Assembly (NCBI RefSeq): GCF_963678635.1
Contig: NC_087062.1
Span: 20,201,789 to 20,265,788, forward strand
From: Symsagittifera roscoffensis
Lineage: Eukaryota; Xenacoelomorpha; Acoela; Convolutidae
DNA: 64,000 nt
Reading direction: 5' to 3'
Part shown: positions 62,881 through 64,000 of the stretch, piece after piece
Layout of the letters: each line of letters starts with the position of its first letter
How positions within the stretch are numbered: position 1 is the first letter of the stretch
Translations under genes and position numbers: made by a program
Notes under the pieces: model-generated
Database searches by the model: none
Told to the model about the DNA's origin: nothing
The model's input: the letters and a program-made list of their open reading frames with translations, nothing else

Positions 62881-64000
62881 GTAGACTCATAATTTGTCTC
62901 GGTTAATAATTCAAACAATTTGTTGGCTGGATTAAAATTTTTGACAAATAAAGTAGCATTTGAGATAAAGTTAACCCTCATTAAACATTTGTTCAACCTA
63001 ATGTTATTTTGAATGTGTCTGTGATTGTTGTTGCAATCTTAATTTTTTTCGGAGTTTCGAAAATTGAACGAAATCCTTATATCTGGGGAGTTTTTTAGGC
63101 CAATTTCGATATTTTTTTGTATATATAACCTAATTTGACTAATTTTTTGCGTCTAACATTTTGATACTAAGAGCTAGATTTCAAAAACAAACAAAAGTTT
63201 ATCTCTACAAGTTTTTTTTGAAAATTCGAGGAGTTCAAAAATCTTGCCAATTTTGCGTAAAACAGATAAACAGCTAAAAGTTTTCACTTTTTTATTAACG
63301 CTTGGCAAATGAATTGCAAAATTTTGGCTCTGAAATCGTTTTGGTTTTAATCGATGCATTTAAATTGATCAATCATTGCGCCAAGAAATGCTGTATATCC
63401 ACTTTGCTATTTACATCGATTGTTTGGGAAGATTTCAAAATGCATGAATTTTTAGATTGTTTTTCATTTTTTTGAAAAAATTATCGATATATTAAAAATA
63501 TATTTTTAATCAAAATAGGAAAAATGCGCAGTAAAATTTTCATACACGGGGATCGTAATTTTGCAAAATTTTTGTGCCGTGAAAAGCATCAGAGCTAAAG
63601 TTGAAAGGCTGAAAAATCTTATAGGAAAACGACGGAGAATGAGTGTAAGCAACTGCTGTTTTGATATGGTGCGGGAACAAATGCATCCTAGTTTGTTGAT
63701 TATTTGAGGCTGTTCGCAGTCTTGAAGAGATCTCGAATAAATTCTTGGCACCCCTCTTAGTTTCTTGATAAATCAGTAATGATCAGTTTATCGCTAGTTT
63801 CGTCTTGTAAGCATATTTTATAAAATTTACCCTGCTGTTAAAAACGCTTTCCATTTTTTATAATTTTTGAAAAACTACTCTGATGGAAACCTCCTGTGCT
63901 TTTTGTTCAACAAACTGGTGACCTTTCTTGTTACATAGTTAGTTGGCTTTTTTAATTAACTAATAGTTAATTCGTGTAATGCCTGACAGTGTTTATTCTT
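62881..64000. other. AT-rich DNA at the window end
   Basis: No gene, exon series or recognisable repeat is seen. The short - strand frames (63174-63359, 63506-63751) show no protein character. Confidence 0.5.

Overview
The window is animal nuclear DNA: AT-rich, intron-rich and packed with transposable elements. Two conserved metazoan genes can be assembled exon by exon with GT-AG junctions that keep frame: VPS26C (DSCR3; Commander/Retriever trafficking) on the + strand, and Dixin (DIXDC1; CH domain, coiled coil and DIX domain, Wnt signalling) on the - strand. Dixin is known only from animals, so I infer an invertebrate metazoan. I cannot narrow the lineage further.

Layout. 1-3.1 kb: a 5'-truncated non-LTR retrotransposon with endonuclease C-terminus, reverse transcriptase and a (CTA)n tail, lying between two ~147-bp direct repeats. 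3.28-27.49 kb: one giant LTR retrotransposon of ~24.2 kb with LTRs of ~918 bp. Its order is 5' LTR, ~2.9-kb untranslated leader studded with a TCCGGARGGGT motif, gag (coiled coil, capsid region, two zinc knuckles), protease, RT/RNase H, integrase and a macro domain. A short spacer with splice-like signals follows, then an ~8.7-kb second coding block (17070-25750) that looks like one former polyprotein. That block begins with a coiled coil and an SGNH/GDSL hydrolase, and most of the rest is unrecognised. This copy carries several in-frame stops and single-base shifts, so it is probably a decayed copy of a coherent element. 27.63-28.52 kb: a non-autonomous hAT element with an 8-bp target duplication and a degenerate BED-finger ORF. 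29.43-33.21 kb: VPS26C, 8 exons, one intron with a GC donor. 34.17-35.82 kb: an intronless multi-pass membrane protein resembling the BT1 folate-biopterin transporter family. 35.8-45.8 kb: no gene seen, but tRNA-derived SINE-like copies, hAT-type MITEs and diverged repeats. 45.80-54.02 kb: Dixin, 15 exons. 54.0-64.0 kb: no gene seen; a long hairpin, a large duplication whose copies differ by a ~1.45-kb block, and inverted-repeat elements rich in the palindrome ATAATCGATTAT.

The most interesting object is the giant LTR element. A retroelement carrying a macro domain at the end of pol and a second polyprotein of ~2,900 codons headed by an SGNH hydrolase is far beyond the usual gag-pol(-env) layout. 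Its extra products suggest nucleotide/ADP-ribose chemistry and esterase chemistry used during replication or against host defence; that functional reading is inference only.
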